Shown: positions 17,600-27,158, counted from the stretch's first letter. The stretch: DNA of 64,000 nt from Lysobacter soli (GCF_003382285.1 NZ_QTJR01000010.1:1-64000), one strand, 5' to 3'. Notes: generated by a model from the sequence alone, not told the origin. Numbers and translations are program-made.

Positions 17600-19288
17600 A
17601 TGACCCGTTCCACTTCCCTGCTTCGACCGGCCCTGCTCCTGGCGCCCTGCCTGCTGATCGGCTGCGCGTCCGTCCCGGGCGCGGGCGATGCCACCGCCAT
17701 CGGCGCGGTGCAGGGCCACGCCGAACGCAGCGCGCTCGTCGGCCAGACCGTCACCGTGCGCGGCACCGTCAGCGCGATCGCCGAGGGCGGATGGTTCCTG
17801 CAGGACGCAGGCGACGGCGACAACGCCACCTCCGACGCGATCTTCGTCCAGCAGGCCGCACCGACCGTACAACCGGGCGACGCGGTACGCGCGCGCGGCA
17901 CGGTGGCCGAACTCGACGCGGGCCGCGGCACGCGCACGTCGCTGGTGGATGCGCAGGTCGAACGTACCGGCCGCGGTGACGTCGCCGCGCTGGCGCTCAC
18001 CGCTGCGCCGGCCGACTGGGAGCGCCTGGAAGGCATGCGCGTTCGCCTCGACGGACCGGTCTACCTCGCCGACAGCGGCGATCTGGCCAGGCGCGGCCGC
18101 GTGCAGGTCAGCCTCGGCGAGCGCCTGTGGCAGCCGACCGAGGGCCACGTGCCGGGCAGCGATGGCTATCGCGCGGAAGTCGAAGGCAATGGGCGCCGCA
18201 CGGTCTGGCTCGATACCGCGAATGCCGCATGGCCGGCCGGCCTGGCGCAGGCGCGTTCGGGCAGCCGCATTGGCGGCGCGACGGGCGTGATCGACGAAAC
18301 GAAAGCCGGCATCGCGCTCCATCTCGATGCCGCGCCCACGCTCGACGCAGCCCCGCGTCCGCAGGCGCCCAGCGTTCCCGGCACGCTGCGCCTGGCCGCG
18401 CTCAACCTCGAAAACCTGTTCAACGGCGACGGCCACGGCGGTGGTTTCCCCACGCTGCGCGGCGCGCGCACGCCGCAGGAACTCGCCGCGCAGCTCGCCA
18501 AGCACGTGGCGATCATCGAGGGCCTGAACGCCGACGTCGTCGCGCTGATGGAGCTGGAGAACGACGGCTACGGCAAGGAATCGAGCATCGCCACGCTGGT
18601 GGACGCGCTCAACGCCGACGGCAGCCGCTGGCGTTTCGTCGACGCGAAGCAGGGCCCGGGCGACAACCCGATCCGCGTCGGCCTGATCTATCGCGCCGAC
18701 CGCGTGCGCACGCTCGGCGCGCCGAAGATCCTCGAAGGCGGTCCGTTCGGCGAGCACAGCCGCGTGCCGATGGCGCAGGCGTTCGCGCCGCTCAAGGCCG
18801 ATGCGAACAGGCAGGCGTTCGTCGTCGTCGCGAACCATTTCAAGTCGAAGGGCTGCAAGGACGCCGAAGGCCTGGACCGCGACCAGCGCGACGGCGCCTC
18901 CTGCTACAACGCGATGCGTACCGAATCGGCCCGGCGCCTGCACGCCTGGCTTGCCACGGATCCCACCGGCCACGGCGCGCGCACGCTCATCGTCGGCGAC
19001 CTCAACGCCTACGCGCAGGAAGAGCCCGTGCGCGCGCTGCGCGAGGCCGGCTGGCAGGACGCCTTCGTCGTCGCGGGGAACGAGGCGCCGTACAGCTACG
19101 TCTACGACGGCCAGCTCGGCCGGCTCGACCACGCGCTGCTGAGCCCGGAGTTCGCCAAGCGCCTTCGCGGCGCGGCCGAATGGCACGTCAACGCGGACGA
19201 ACCCGAATCGGCCGGTTATCGCGCCGGCGGCGCGGGCCCGTGGCGCAGCTCCGACCACGACCCGCTGGTGCTGGGTTTCGATCCGTAA
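17600..19288 (+). CDS. ExeM/NucH-like extracellular endonuclease, lipoprotein
   Basis: A 562-residue predicted lipoprotein (signal peptide with LLIGCAS, Cys at residue 23) with an N-terminal OB-fold-like segment (about 45-250, VTVRGTVSAIAEGGWFLQD) and a C-terminal endonuclease/exonuclease/phosphatase domain. EEP motifs are NLENLFNGDG near 269, VVALMELENDGYG near 312, VVVANHFKSKGC near 411, IVGDLNAYAQEEP near 466 and SSDHDPLVLG at the end. These supply the metal-binding Asn, Glu, Asp and His residues. It resembles the ExeM/NucH extracellular DNases used to degrade external DNA or biofilm DNA, but here it is likely held on the membrane. Confidence 0.9.
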   Translation: MTRSTSLLRPALLLAPCLLIGCASVPGAGDATAIGAVQGHAERSALVGQTVTVRGTVSAIAEGGWFLQDAGDGDNATSDAIFVQQAAPTVQPGDAVRARGTVAELDAGRGTRTSLVDAQVERTGRGDVAALALTAAPADWERLEGMRVRLDGPVYLADSGDLARRGRVQVSLGERLWQPTEGHVPGSDGYRAEVEGNGRRTVWLDTANAAWPAGLAQARSGSRIGGATGVIDETKAGIALHLDAAPTLDAAPRPQAPSVPGTLRLAALNLENLFNGDGHGGGFPTLRGARTPQELAAQLAKHVAIIEGLNADVVALMELENDGYGKESSIATLVDALNADGSRWRFVDAKQGPGDNPIRVGLIYRADRVRTLGAPKILEGGPFGEHSRVPMAQAFAPLKADANRQAFVVVANHFKSKGCKDAEGLDRDQRDGASCYNAMRTESARRLHAWLATDPTGHGARTLIVGDLNAYAQEEPVRALREAGWQDAFVVAGNEAPYSYVYDGQLGRLDHALLSPEFAKRLRGAAEWHVNADEPESAGYRAGGAGPWRSSDHDPLVLGFDP

Positions 19289-19336
19289 GCGACGCGCCGA
19301 CGGGGTCTGAATACACCAGCCCGTATCATTGAACGC

Positions 19337-20029
19337 ATGAACCCGCCTGCCTTCCCGACCGACGCCACCGCCACGCTGACGCTGCCGGGCCCGGCCGGCG
19401 TACTGGAGACGATCGTCGAGGCCGCCGAAGCGCCGGAGCGCGACGCGGTCGCCATCGTCTGCCACCCGCTGCCGACCGACGGCGGCACGATGCACAACAA
19501 GGTCGTGACGATGGCCGCGCGCGCGCTGCGCGAGTCGGGGATCGCGACGGTGCGCTTCAATTTCCGCGGCACCGGTGCGTCGGAAGGCAGCTTCGACCAG
19601 GGCCGCGGCGAAGCCGACGACCTTCGCGCTGTCGCAGCGTGGGTGCGCGAGCAGCGTCCCGGCGCGCGCCTGTGGCTGGCGGGTTTCAGCTTCGGTTCGT
19701 ACGTCACACTGAAGTGCGCGAACGAACTGCATCCGGGCATGGTGATCTCGATCGCGCCGCCCGCCGCGGGCCGCAACTGGGACTTCAGCACGCTGACGCC
19801 GCCGCAGTGCCCGTGGCTGGTGATCCAGGGCGAGGAAGACGAGATCGTCGATCCGCAGGCCGTGTACGCGTGGATCGACAGCCTCAAGCTCGATCCGCCG
19901 CCGGAGCTGGTGAAAATGCCCGAGACCAGCCACTTCTTCCATCGACGCCTGATGGACCTGCGCGGCGCGATCAAGAACGGCATCAGGCCGCACCTTCCGC
20001 CCGAGACGGAAGGCGCCGCGTCCGCATGA
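19337..20029 (+). CDS. Alpha/beta hydrolase
   Basis: A 230-residue alpha/beta hydrolase of the CHPLP subgroup (VCHPLPTDGGTMHNKVV near residue 42), a family found widely in proteobacteria with unknown substrate. The nucleophile is in GFSFGSYV near 113, the acid is probably in QGEEDEIVDP near 172, and His in PETSHFFH near 197. RFNFRGTGASEG near 71 is the usual second-loop motif. Its stop overlaps the zapE ATG by 4 bases (ATGA at 20026-20029), so the two are co-translated. A hydrolase next to zapE is a recurring arrangement in this group as I recall it. Confidence 0.9.
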   Translation: MNPPAFPTDATATLTLPGPAGVLETIVEAAEAPERDAVAIVCHPLPTDGGTMHNKVVTMAARALRESGIATVRFNFRGTGASEGSFDQGRGEADDLRAVAAWVREQRPGARLWLAGFSFGSYVTLKCANELHPGMVISIAPPAAGRNWDFSTLTPPQCPWLVIQGEEDEIVDPQAVYAWIDSLKLDPPPELVKMPETSHFFHRRLMDLRGAIKNGIRPHLPPETEGAASA

Positions 20030-21147
20030 ACGCAGCGATTCCGGCCGCCGGCGCGGCGGCTTCCGTGTCTTCGCCGTCGTCGCTCTATGCGGCCGGCGTT
20101 TCGCGCGGCGAGTGGAGCGAGGATCCCGCGCAACGCCCCGCGCTGCGCGAACTCGACCGCATCCACGCCGCACTGCTGGATCCGCCGAAGCGCGGCCTGT
20201 TCGGCGGGCTGTTCGGCAGGAAGGCCGAAGCACCGCTGGGCCTCTACCTGTGGGGCGGCGTCGGGCGCGGCAAGACGTTCCTGATCGACCTGTTCTACGA
20301 CAGTCTCCCCTTCGAACAGAAACGCCGCACGCACTTCCACCGTTTCATGCGCGAAGTGCATGCGCAGCTGCGCACGCACGCCGGCACGAGCGATCCGCTG
20401 GCGACGATCGCACGCGAATGGGGCCGCGACCTGCGCGTGCTGGTGCTCGACGAGTTCTTCGTCAACGACATCGGCGATGCGATGCTGCTCGGCCGCCTGA
20501 TGGAGCGGCTGTTCGCCGAAGGCGTGGCGCTGGTCACCACGTCCAATACCGAACCGAAGAACCTCTACAAGGACGGGCTGCAGCGCGCGAGTTTCCTGCC
20601 GGCGATCGCGCAGATCGAGAAGCACTGCAAGGTGCTCTACCTCGACAGCGCGCAGGATTACCGCCTGCGCGCGCTGACGCGTTCACCGGTGTACCGCGCA
20701 CCGCTGGACGACGCGTCGGACAGGTGGCTCGCCGAACGCTGGCGCGAACTCACCGCCACGTGTCCGCACGAAGCCGGACCGCTGGTGATCGAGGGCCGCG
20801 AGATTCCCGTGCGTGCACTCGCCGAAGGCCACGCGTGGTTCGACTTCGCCGCGCTGTGCGAAGGCCCGCGCGCGGCGAGCGACTACATCGAGATCGCCAC
20901 CGAATACCACACCGTGCTGGTCGGCGGCATTCCGCTGTTCGACGGCCGCAACGACGATCCGGCGCGCCGCTTCGTGCACCTGATCGACGAGCTGTACGAC
21001 CGCCACGTCAACCTCGTATGCACCGCCGCGGCTGCGCCGCCTGCGCTGTATTCCGGGAAGAAGCTCGCGCACGCGTTTGAACGCACGACGTCGCGTCTGA
21101 TCGAAATGCAGTCGGCGGAATTCCTGTCGCTGGAGCATCGCGGCTGA
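20026..21147 (+). CDS. zapE: ZapE (AFG1-like) cell-division ATPase
   Basis: ZapE is an AAA-type ATPase that associates with the FtsZ ring and is needed under low oxygen or high temperature in E. coli. The 373-residue protein has Walker A LWGGVGRGKTF near residue 77, family segment THFHRFMREVH near 103, Walker B LVLDEFFVNDIGDAM near 139, and a later arginine-containing segment TSNTEPKNLYKDGLQR near 173. The start ATG overlaps the hydrolase stop. It meets the APC permease gene head-on with no spacer (stops at 21147 and 21148). Confidence 0.93.
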   Translation: MNAAIPAAGAAASVSSPSSLYAAGVSRGEWSEDPAQRPALRELDRIHAALLDPPKRGLFGGLFGRKAEAPLGLYLWGGVGRGKTFLIDLFYDSLPFEQKRRTHFHRFMREVHAQLRTHAGTSDPLATIAREWGRDLRVLVLDEFFVNDIGDAMLLGRLMERLFAEGVALVTTSNTEPKNLYKDGLQRASFLPAIAQIEKHCKVLYLDSAQDYRLRALTRSPVYRAPLDDASDRWLAERWRELTATCPHEAGPLVIEGREIPVRALAEGHAWFDFAALCEGPRAASDYIEIATEYHTVLVGGIPLFDGRNDDPARRFVHLIDELYDRHVNLVCTAAAAPPALYSGKKLAHAFERTTSRLIEMQSAEFLSLEHRG

Positions 21148-22494
21148 TCACGCCGCCGAGCGTCGCCCGCTGCGCCCGCGCAACGCCGCGAGCACCGCGT
21201 AGACGATCACCAGCGCCGTCAGCGACACCGCGATCGCCAGCCATTCCTGCGCGCTGAGCGTGGCGAGGATCGCCGCCATCGTCGCGATCGCGATGACCGG
21301 GATCAGCGCGCCGCCGGGCAGCACCAGCGGTTCGCCGGCGCCGCGCAGGCCGATGCGCTGCGTGCGCCACGACGCCGCGGCGACGGCGGCGAACACCAGG
21401 CAGATCGCGCCGCCGGAAATCAGCGCCATCGTTTCGAAGCTGCCGGCGACGGCCAGCACCGCGGCGAGGCCGGCATGCGCGACGAGCCCGAGCACCGGCA
21501 CGCGGTGGCGCGCATCGACCACGCCGAACCCGCGCGGCAGGAAGCCGTCGCGACCCAGCGCGAACAGCAGGCGCGAGGACGAGAACAGATTGCCCATCAG
21601 GAAGCCGAGCATCGACACGCAGGCCGTCGCCAGCAGCACCGTGCGGGCAGGCAGCCACAGCGTGCCGGCCGCGTCGGCGACGGGCGCCGCGCTTCCCGCC
21701 AGGGACGCACCGAGCGTTCCCTGGCATACGACCTGGATGCCGATGTAGAGCAGCACCACGACGACGATCGCACCCAGCGTCGCGCGCGGCACGTGGCGCG
21801 CGGGATCGCGCACTTCGCCCGACGGCACCAGCGCGGTTTCCATGCCCGCGTACGCGAACACCACCAGCACGAGCGAGGAACCGAGCGCGCTCCACGTCGG
21901 CATAGCACCAAGGCCGAAGCTCACCTGCGACCAGTCGACGAACGCGAGTCCGATCAACGCGAGAACGAACAGCGGCGTGAGCTTGAGCGTGGCGAGCGCG
22001 ACGATCATGCGCGCGCCGAGCTTCACGCCGAACGCGTTGAGCGCGAACAGCAGCGCGTACGCGCCGACGATGAGCGTCGCGCGCGCCGCGGGTTCGGCGA
22101 ACATCGGGAACGCATGCGCGACCTGTCCCGCGAGCGCCGCGGCGACGCCGGCGCTCGATGTCACGTTGCAGATCCACATCAGTGCGCCGGTGAGAAACCC
22201 CGCGAACGGGCCGAAGCCCGCACCCACGTACGTATACGGCCCGCCCGTCGCCGACGCGCGGCTGCCGACCGCGGCGAAGCACAGCGCGATGGGAACGATC
22301 GCGAACGCACCGACGATGAATGCCAGCGGCGCCGCGGGCCCCATGCGCGCGAGCAGCAGCGCAGGCAGCATGAAGATGCCCGCGCCGACGATGATGTTGA
22401 CGATCGACGCCCCGAGCTGGAACGGCCCCAGCGCGCGTACGAGTGCGGCATCGCCCTGCAACGGTGTCCGGGAAGGAGTGGCCGCGTCGGTCAT
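21148..22494 (-). CDS. APC family amino-acid permease
   Basis: A 448-residue inner-membrane transporter of the amino acid-polyamine-organocation family. About twelve hydrophobic segments begin with the unwound-helix motif IVNIIVGAGIFMLP near residue 33, typical of helix 1 in APC transporters, and the SRASATGGPYTYV segment near 82 marks helix 3. The substrate is unknown; the helix 1 motif suggests an amino acid. The start MTDAATPSRTPL at 22492-22494 is chosen over a longer frame that would enter the repeat array. It converges on zapE. Confidence 0.9.
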   Translation of the reverse strand: MTDAATPSRTPLQGDAALVRALGPFQLGASIVNIIVGAGIFMLPALLLARMGPAAPLAFIVGAFAIVPIALCFAAVGSRASATGGPYTYVGAGFGPFAGFLTGALMWICNVTSSAGVAAALAGQVAHAFPMFAEPAARATLIVGAYALLFALNAFGVKLGARMIVALATLKLTPLFVLALIGLAFVDWSQVSFGLGAMPTWSALGSSLVLVVFAYAGMETALVPSGEVRDPARHVPRATLGAIVVVVLLYIGIQVVCQGTLGASLAGSAAPVADAAGTLWLPARTVLLATACVSMLGFLMGNLFSSSRLLFALGRDGFLPRGFGVVDARHRVPVLGLVAHAGLAAVLAVAGSFETMALISGGAICLVFAAVAAASWRTQRIGLRGAGEPLVLPGGALIPVIAIATMAAILATLSAQEWLAIAVSLTALVIVYAVLAALRGRSGRRSAA

Positions 22495-22547
22495 GGGCAG
22501 TCCGGGTCGGAAGGTGGGGCGAGCGTGGCATAGCGGCAAGGCGCCGT

Positions 22548-22820
22548 CATCCCGCCCACGGCGTTGCACTTCCCACCGCCATCCCGCCCACGGCGTTGCA
22601 CCTACCAGCACCGTCATCCCGGCGAAAGCCGGGACCCAGGCCCGCAACGTGTGGGCACTCCATCAACGGTTGCCGACCTCGCCGTCATTTCAGCGAAAGC
22701 TGGGATCCAATCGGCCTTCGCTCGCGACCGCGATGATCAACATGGATTCCAGCTTTCGCTGGAATGACGAGATGGACGGAACGCGTGTCGGCCTGGATCC
22801 CGGCCTTCGCCGGGATGACG
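22548..22820. repeat. REP array (four units, two orientations) plus a 22-bp direct repeat
   Basis: The gap between the permease and the HAD gene holds two perfect 22-base copies of CATCCCGCCCACGGCGTTGC(AC) at 22548-22569 and 22580-22601. Four REP-like palindromes follow: GTCATCCCGGCGAAAGCCGG at about 22612, GTCATTTCAGCGAAAGCTGG at about 22683, then inverted GGATTCCAGCTTTCGCTGGA at about 22744 and GGATCCCGGCCTTCGCCGGG at about 22795. The last two end in ATGAC. The family is the common TCATCCC-GCGAAAG-GGGA type, found again at 62776-62884. No gene is visible within 22495-22904. Confidence 0.85.
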
Positions 22821-22904
22821 GTATTGGGGTGATGAGACGATGGACCATGCCGCGCAACACGCCGGCCCTTACACTCGCCGCTCCCAACCGTTCGTATCGC
22901 AACG

Positions 22905-23498
22905 ATGAACCTCGCCTTGTTCGACTTCGACGGCACCATCACCACGCGCGAGTTGATGCCCGAGTTCGTGCGCATGGCGACGACGAAGCGGAGGTTGATG
23001 GTCGGACGCGTCGTGCTCGCGCCGATCTTCGTCGGCTACAAGGCGGGCGTGGTGAGTGGCAATGCGATCCGCGACCGCATCGCCGACTTCGCCTTCCGCG
23101 GCCTGCCGCAACGCGACCTGCAAGCCGCGGGCGAGCATTTCGCGCGCGATGTCATTCCGCCGACCGTGCGTCCGGAAGCGATGGAGCGCCTGCAATGGCA
23201 TCGCGATCAAGGCGACACGATCGCCGTCGTATCCGGCTCGTTCGATCTGTATCTATCGCACTGGTGCGCGCTGCACGGACTGGAGCTGCTGTGCTCCTCG
23301 CTGGAAGTTCGCGACGGCGTGATGACCGGGCGCTTCGAGGGCGCGCAGTGCGTGGGCGCGGAGAAGGCGCGGCGCGTGCGCGAGCACTACGACCTGTCGC
23401 GCTTTCCAGTCGTCTACGCGTACGGCGACACGCACGAAGACCGCGACCTGCTCGCGCTCGCGCATCGCCGCTGGTATCGCGGGCGCGAGGTCGAGTAG
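22905..23498 (+). CDS. HAD-IB family hydrolase (phosphoserine phosphatase-like)
   Basis: A 197-residue haloacid-dehalogenase phosphatase of subfamily IB. Motif I is LFDFDGTITT near residue 6 with nucleophile Asp and acid Asp. Motif II is VVSGSFDLYL near 108, the conserved Lys is probably in CVGAEKARRVRE near 149, and motif III is YAYGDTHEDRDLL near 170. Relatives are phosphoserine phosphatase-like enzymes or acyltransferase-associated phosphatases; the substrate is not known. It converges on the DUF938 gene with 3 bases between stops. Confidence 0.9.
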   Translation: MNLALFDFDGTITTRELMPEFVRMATTKRRLMVGRVVLAPIFVGYKAGVVSGNAIRDRIADFAFRGLPQRDLQAAGEHFARDVIPPTVRPEAMERLQWHRDQGDTIAVVSGSFDLYLSHWCALHGLELLCSSLEVRDGVMTGRFEGAQCVGAEKARRVREHYDLSRFPVVYAYGDTHEDRDLLALAHRRWYRGREVE

Positions 23499-23501
23499 AC
23501 G

Positions 23502-24119
23502 TCAGGCCGAAGCCCGCCGCCAGACAAGGCAGCGGTTGTTCGCAGGCATCGCGACGTCTTCGATCAGCCGCAGCCCGATGCGTTGCGCCAGCGCGTCCAC
23601 GGCTTCGAAATCGCGGATCGCCGACTGCGGATCGCGCGCTTTCAGCCAGCCGTCGAAATCGCGGTTGCTGTCGCTGGTGTAGTCGCCGTTGTAATTGAAG
23701 GGGCCGTAGACGACGAGCGTTGCGTCGTCGGCGAGCACGCCGTCGAGCCCGGCGAAGAACGCCTCGACCTTCGGCCAGCCCATGATGTGCAGCGTGTTCG
23801 CGCTGAAGACCGCGTCGAAGCGGCCGTCGGATGCGTTCGATCGAGGCCACGGGCCGGTGGACACATCGAGTTCCACCGCCGGCGGCGTATTCGGAAGCGA
23901 TGCGTGTTCAAGCCACGACGCGATGCCCGGGAGATGCTCCGCGCGATCGCTGCACAGCCAGCGCAGCCACGGCATCGCCGCGGCGAAATACACCGCGTGC
24001 TGGCCGGTGCCGCTGCCGATTTCCAGCACGTCGTGCCGGTCGGCGAAATGGCGTTGCAGGACGGCGAGAATCGGCTCGCGGTTGCGTTCGCAGGACGGCG
24101 CGTTCGGGAGCGCGTTCAC
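23502..24119 (-). CDS. DUF938 family SAM-dependent methyltransferase-like protein
   Basis: A 205-residue DUF938 protein. The family N-terminus NALPNAPSCERNREPIL leads into the SAM motif VLEIGSGTGQHAVYFAA near residue 30. The motif SANTLHIMGWPKVEAFF near 105 and GPFNYNGDYTSDSNRDFD near 138 are diagnostic for DUF938. The substrate is unknown. The start is uncertain: GTG at 24117-24119 begins exactly at the family N-terminus and avoids overlap with folE, while an ATG at 24179 would overlap folE by 44 bases and add low-complexity residues. It is 16 bases downstream of folE. Confidence 0.85.
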   Translation of the reverse strand: MNALPNAPSCERNREPILAVLQRHFADRHDVLEIGSGTGQHAVYFAAAMPWLRWLCSDRAEHLPGIASWLEHASLPNTPPAVELDVSTGPWPRSNASDGRFDAVFSANTLHIMGWPKVEAFFAGLDGVLADDATLVVYGPFNYNGDYTSDSNRDFDGWLKARDPQSAIRDFEAVDALAQRIGLRLIEDVAMPANNRCLVWRRASA

Positions 24120-24135
24120 GAAGCAGCGGCGCGCG

Positions 24136-24726
24136 TCAACGCCCCGGGCCGACGTCGATGAACTGCAGGAACTCCGCACGCGTGCGCGCGTCCTCGCGGA
24201 AGCTGCCGAGCATCTTGGAAGTAATCATGCTCACGCCGCGCTTGTGCACGCCGCGCGTGGTCATGCATTCGTGCGCGCCCTCGATCACCACGCCGACGCC
24301 ACGCGGCTGCAGCACGTCCTGGATGACCTGCGCGATCTGCGCCGTCATCTTCTCCTGCACCTGCAGGCGGCGTGCATAGGCATCGACCACGCGCGCGAGC
24401 TTGCTGATGCCCACCACCTTGCCGTCGGGCAGGTAGCCCACGTGCGCCTTGCCGATGATCGGCGCCATGTGGTGCTCGCAATGGCTTTCGAACTCGATGT
24501 CGCGCAGCACGATCATCTCGTCGTAGCCCTCGACTTCCTTGAAGGTGCGCATCAGGTAGTCGGCCGGATCCTCGGCGTAACCGCTGAACCAGTCCTGGTA
24601 CGCCTTGGCCACGCGCTTGGGCGTATCGAGCAGGCCTTCGCGCGCCGGATCGTCGCCGGCCCAGCGCAGCAGCGTGCGCACGGCGGCCTCGGCCTGGTCG
24701 CGGGTGGGCTTGTCGTCTTGCGCCAT
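24136..24726 (-). CDS. folE: FolE GTP cyclohydrolase I
   Basis: FolE converts GTP to 7,8-dihydroneopterin triphosphate, the first step to folate and other pterins. The 196-residue protein shows the zinc and active-site residues of the family: [20 protein letters not shown] near residue 78, [17 protein letters not shown] near 108, and the second Cys in [13 protein letters not shown] near 151. Length and start ([11 protein letters not shown]) are normal. It heads a unit with the DUF938 gene. Confidence 0.97.
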   Translation of the reverse strand: MAQDDKPTRDQAEAAVRTLLRWAGDDPAREGLLDTPKRVAKAYQDWFSGYAEDPADYLMRTFKEVEGYDEMIVLRDIEFESHCEHHMAPIIGKAHVGYLPDGKVVGISKLARVVDAYARRLQVQEKMTAQIAQVIQDVLQPRGVGVVIEGAHECMTTRGVHKRGVSMITSKMLGSFREDARTRAEFLQFIDVGPGR

Positions 24727-24927
24727 GGCACGGACTCGGTGTGTCGGGGGACGGGAATGCTACTCCACCCGGCGCGAGCGGAGAAAAAAGGCGCCGCCGG
24801 ACGGGATGAGACCCGGCGACGCGAAGGGGTAACGCCATGGATCGGAAAACCGATCGACCGACGACGCCACGTGAGGGAGGGGAGCTCGTGGCGCCGCCGG
24901 CCGCCGGCCAGGGGAGCGGTACAACAA

Positions 24928-26415
24928 TCAGCGCGAAGCGACGTCCTCGCGCACCGGCACGCGCGTGGGCCAGCCGCCGGCGAGCGCCTTGTACAGCGCG
25001 ACGGCGGAACTGGCGCTGCGCGTGCGCGCATCGGCGAAGGCTTCCTCGGCGGTCAGGCGCGTGCGTTCGGCATCGAGCACTTCGAACAGGTCGGCCGCGC
25101 CCGCGTCGTACCGCACGCGAGCCAGCCGCGCCGCGGTGGCACTGTCGGCGGCGGCCTGTTCGAGATGCTGGTCTTCCACGCGCGTGCGCGCATAGCGGAC
25201 CAGCGCGTTCTCGGTGTCTTCAAGCGCGAGCAGCACCGACTGCTGGTAGCGCGCGAGTTCGCCCGCCGCGTCCGCATCGGCGGCGGCGATGCGCGCACGC
25301 ACGCGGCCGATGTCGAGGAACGACCAGTCGATGCCGAGGAATGCCAGCCGCGTTTCGCTGTCGCGTTCGAACAGCGAGCTGGTGTCGATGGCCTGGCTGC
25401 CGATCAGTCCGCCGAGCGTGAAGCGCGGGAACAGGTCGGCCGTCGCGACGCCGATGCGCGCCGTCGCCGCATGCAGGCGGTGTTCGGCGGCGATGACGTC
25501 GGGGCGATGGCGCAGCAGTTCGCCGGGCGAACCCGGATCCAGTCGCGCCGGCAACGCAGGCAGCGGCTTGACCGGCGTGAGTTCGGCGATCAGCGCATCC
25601 GGCGTCTGGCCGGTGAGCACGGCGAGGCGATGCATCGTCACCGCGACCTGCGCTTCCAGCGCGGGCACGCGCGACAGCGTGGCTTCCAGCTGCGCACGCG
25701 CACGCGAGGTATCGAACTCGGTGCCGCGACCGGCATCGAAGCGCGCGTTCACCAGGCGCAGCGTCTCGCGCTGGTTCTCGGCGTTCTCCTGCGCGACGCG
25801 CAGGCGCTCCTGCAAGCCGCGCAGTTCGACGTAGCTGCGCGCGACCTCGCCGACGATGGCAACCTGCATCGCATCCAGATCGGACGCCGCCGCCCACGCT
25901 TCGGCGCGCGAGGATTCCACGCCGCGACGCACGCGACCGTAGAGGTCCAGTTCCCAGCTGACGTCGGCCTGCACGCTGTAGCTTTCGCCGTCGCGATCGG
26001 CACGCGACACGCCCGGCGCCTGGTCGGCGCTGGCGCGCGAATCGCTGCCGGTGGCGCTGGCGGTCACCGTCGGGAAACGGTCGAGCTTCGCATTGCGAAG
26101 CAGCGCGTTGGCGCGGTCGTAGCTGGCCAGCGCGATGCGCAGGTCGTGGTTCGCGGCGAGTGCATCCTCGACCAGCCGCGTCAGCAGCGGATCGTTGAAG
26201 CTGCGCCAGAACTCGGCATCCGCCTGCGGCGACGGTGTCGGCGCCGCGTTCTGTTCGACGCCGGTGACGATGTCGGCCGCGCGCGCATCGCTGGCAGCTT
26301 CGTCGCGCGCGAACTTCGACGGCGTCTCGATGTTGGGTCGAACATAGTTCGGCCCGACGGCGCATGCGGCGAGCAACGCCGCCGCGACGCCGAGCGTGAG
26401 GGAGCGGATCACCAT
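24928..26415 (-). CDS. NodT-family outer-membrane factor of an RND efflux system
   Basis: A 495-residue TolC-like lipoprotein, the outer-membrane exit duct of the tripartite pump encoded upstream. The signal peptide ends in LLAACAVGPNYVRP with the lipidated Cys at residue 18. Two OEP repeats follow, each with alternating helices (for example ALAANHDLRIALASYDRAN near 97 and GELLRHRPDVIAAEHRLHAA near 307). It is last in the leftward operon, and its ATG overlaps the stop of the SDR gene by 7 bases, so the two are co-translated. Confidence 0.95.
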   Translation of the reverse strand: MVIRSLTLGVAAALLAACAVGPNYVRPNIETPSKFARDEAASDARAADIVTGVEQNAAPTPSPQADAEFWRSFNDPLLTRLVEDALAANHDLRIALASYDRANALLRNAKLDRFPTVTASATGSDSRASADQAPGVSRADRDGESYSVQADVSWELDLYGRVRRGVESSRAEAWAAASDLDAMQVAIVGEVARSYVELRGLQERLRVAQENAENQRETLRLVNARFDAGRGTEFDTSRARAQLEATLSRVPALEAQVAVTMHRLAVLTGQTPDALIAELTPVKPLPALPARLDPGSPGELLRHRPDVIAAEHRLHAATARIGVATADLFPRFTLGGLIGSQAIDTSSLFERDSETRLAFLGIDWSFLDIGRVRARIAAADADAAGELARYQQSVLLALEDTENALVRYARTRVEDQHLEQAAADSATAARLARVRYDAGAADLFEVLDAERTRLTAEEAFADARTRSASSAVALYKALAGGWPTRVPVREDVASR

Positions 26416-27158
26416 GGCAGCGTTTCTCCGAGGTAGACGTAGCCGCCGGTCGGACCGTCGGCACCGATGAGCGCCATCTGGACGCTGGTCTTCGCGCCGG
26501 TCGGCACGTCGATCTCGCCCTCGCCGGCGTTCATGTCGGTCTTCACGTAACCGGGGTGCACGGCGTTGACCTTGATCGGCGTATCGCGCAGTTCGTACGC
26601 CAGGTGCACGGAGTACGAGTTGATGGCGCTCTTGGACGCGTTGTAGGCGGGGATCGACTTGAAGTCGTAGATCGGCGAACCCGGCTGCGTGTGCAGCGTC
26701 AGCGAACCGAGCAGGCTCGACACGTTGACGATGCGCGCGGCCGGCGCCTTGTGCAGCAGCGGCAGGAACGCCTGCGTGGTTTCCACCACGGCGAAGACGT
26801 TGGTCTCGAACGTTTCGCGCCACGCGGCCACGGACTGCTGCGAGGGCTTCGGCAGCGTCTTGTCCTCGACGATGATGCCGGCGTTGTTCACCAGGATATC
26901 GAGTCGGCCGAACTTGCGGTCGACCTCCTGCACGGCGGCGGCGATGCTCGCGGTGTCGGTGACGTCCAGCACGATCGCCTCGACCGGCAGGCCTTCGCCC
27001 TGCAGCTTCAGCGCGGCGTCGACGGCGCGGCCGCGATCGCGCCCGGCCAGCAGCGTGTGCACGCCGGCCTGCGCGAGCTGGCGCACGGTCTCGAAGCCGA
27101 TGCCGCGCGTGGCGCCTGTGACGAGGGCGACCTTGGAACCGTTGGAAGAAGTGGACAT
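26409..27158 (-). CDS. SDR family NAD(P)-dependent oxidoreductase in the efflux operon
   Basis: A 249-residue classical short-chain dehydrogenase. The cofactor-binding motif TGATRGIGFE is near residue 15, NNAGIIVED near 92, the catalytic Ser in VNVSSLLGSL near 147, and YNASKSAIN with Tyr and Lys near 174. It should reduce or oxidise an alcohol or carbonyl with NAD(P)H. It lies between the RND pump gene (88 bases downstream of it) and the outer-membrane factor gene. Its placement suggests that the substrate may be related to the pump's cargo, as with MexS near mexEF-oprN; that is inference. Confidence 0.92.
   Translation of the reverse strand: MSTSSNGSKVALVTGATRGIGFETVRQLAQAGVHTLLAGRDRGRAVDAALKLQGEGLPVEAIVLDVTDTASIAAAVQEVDRKFGRLDILVNNAGIIVEDKTLPKPSQQSVAAWRETFETNVFAVVETTQAFLPLLHKAPAARIVNVSSLLGSLTLHTQPGSPIYDFKSIPAYNASKSAINSYSVHLAYELRDTPIKVNAVHPGYVKTDMNAGEGEIDVPTGAKTSVQMALIGADGPTGGYVYLGETLPW

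Noticed and set aside
22548-22820. CRISPR array
   Set aside because: The units are palindromic, in two orientations and unevenly spaced, with no regular spacers and no cas genes; they are REP elements.
24840-24855. GATCGG-AAAA-CCGATC hairpin between folE and the outer-membrane factor gene
   Set aside because: A 6-bp perfect palindrome with no T-tract and no promoter context; chance cannot be excluded. I see nothing else in 24727-24927.
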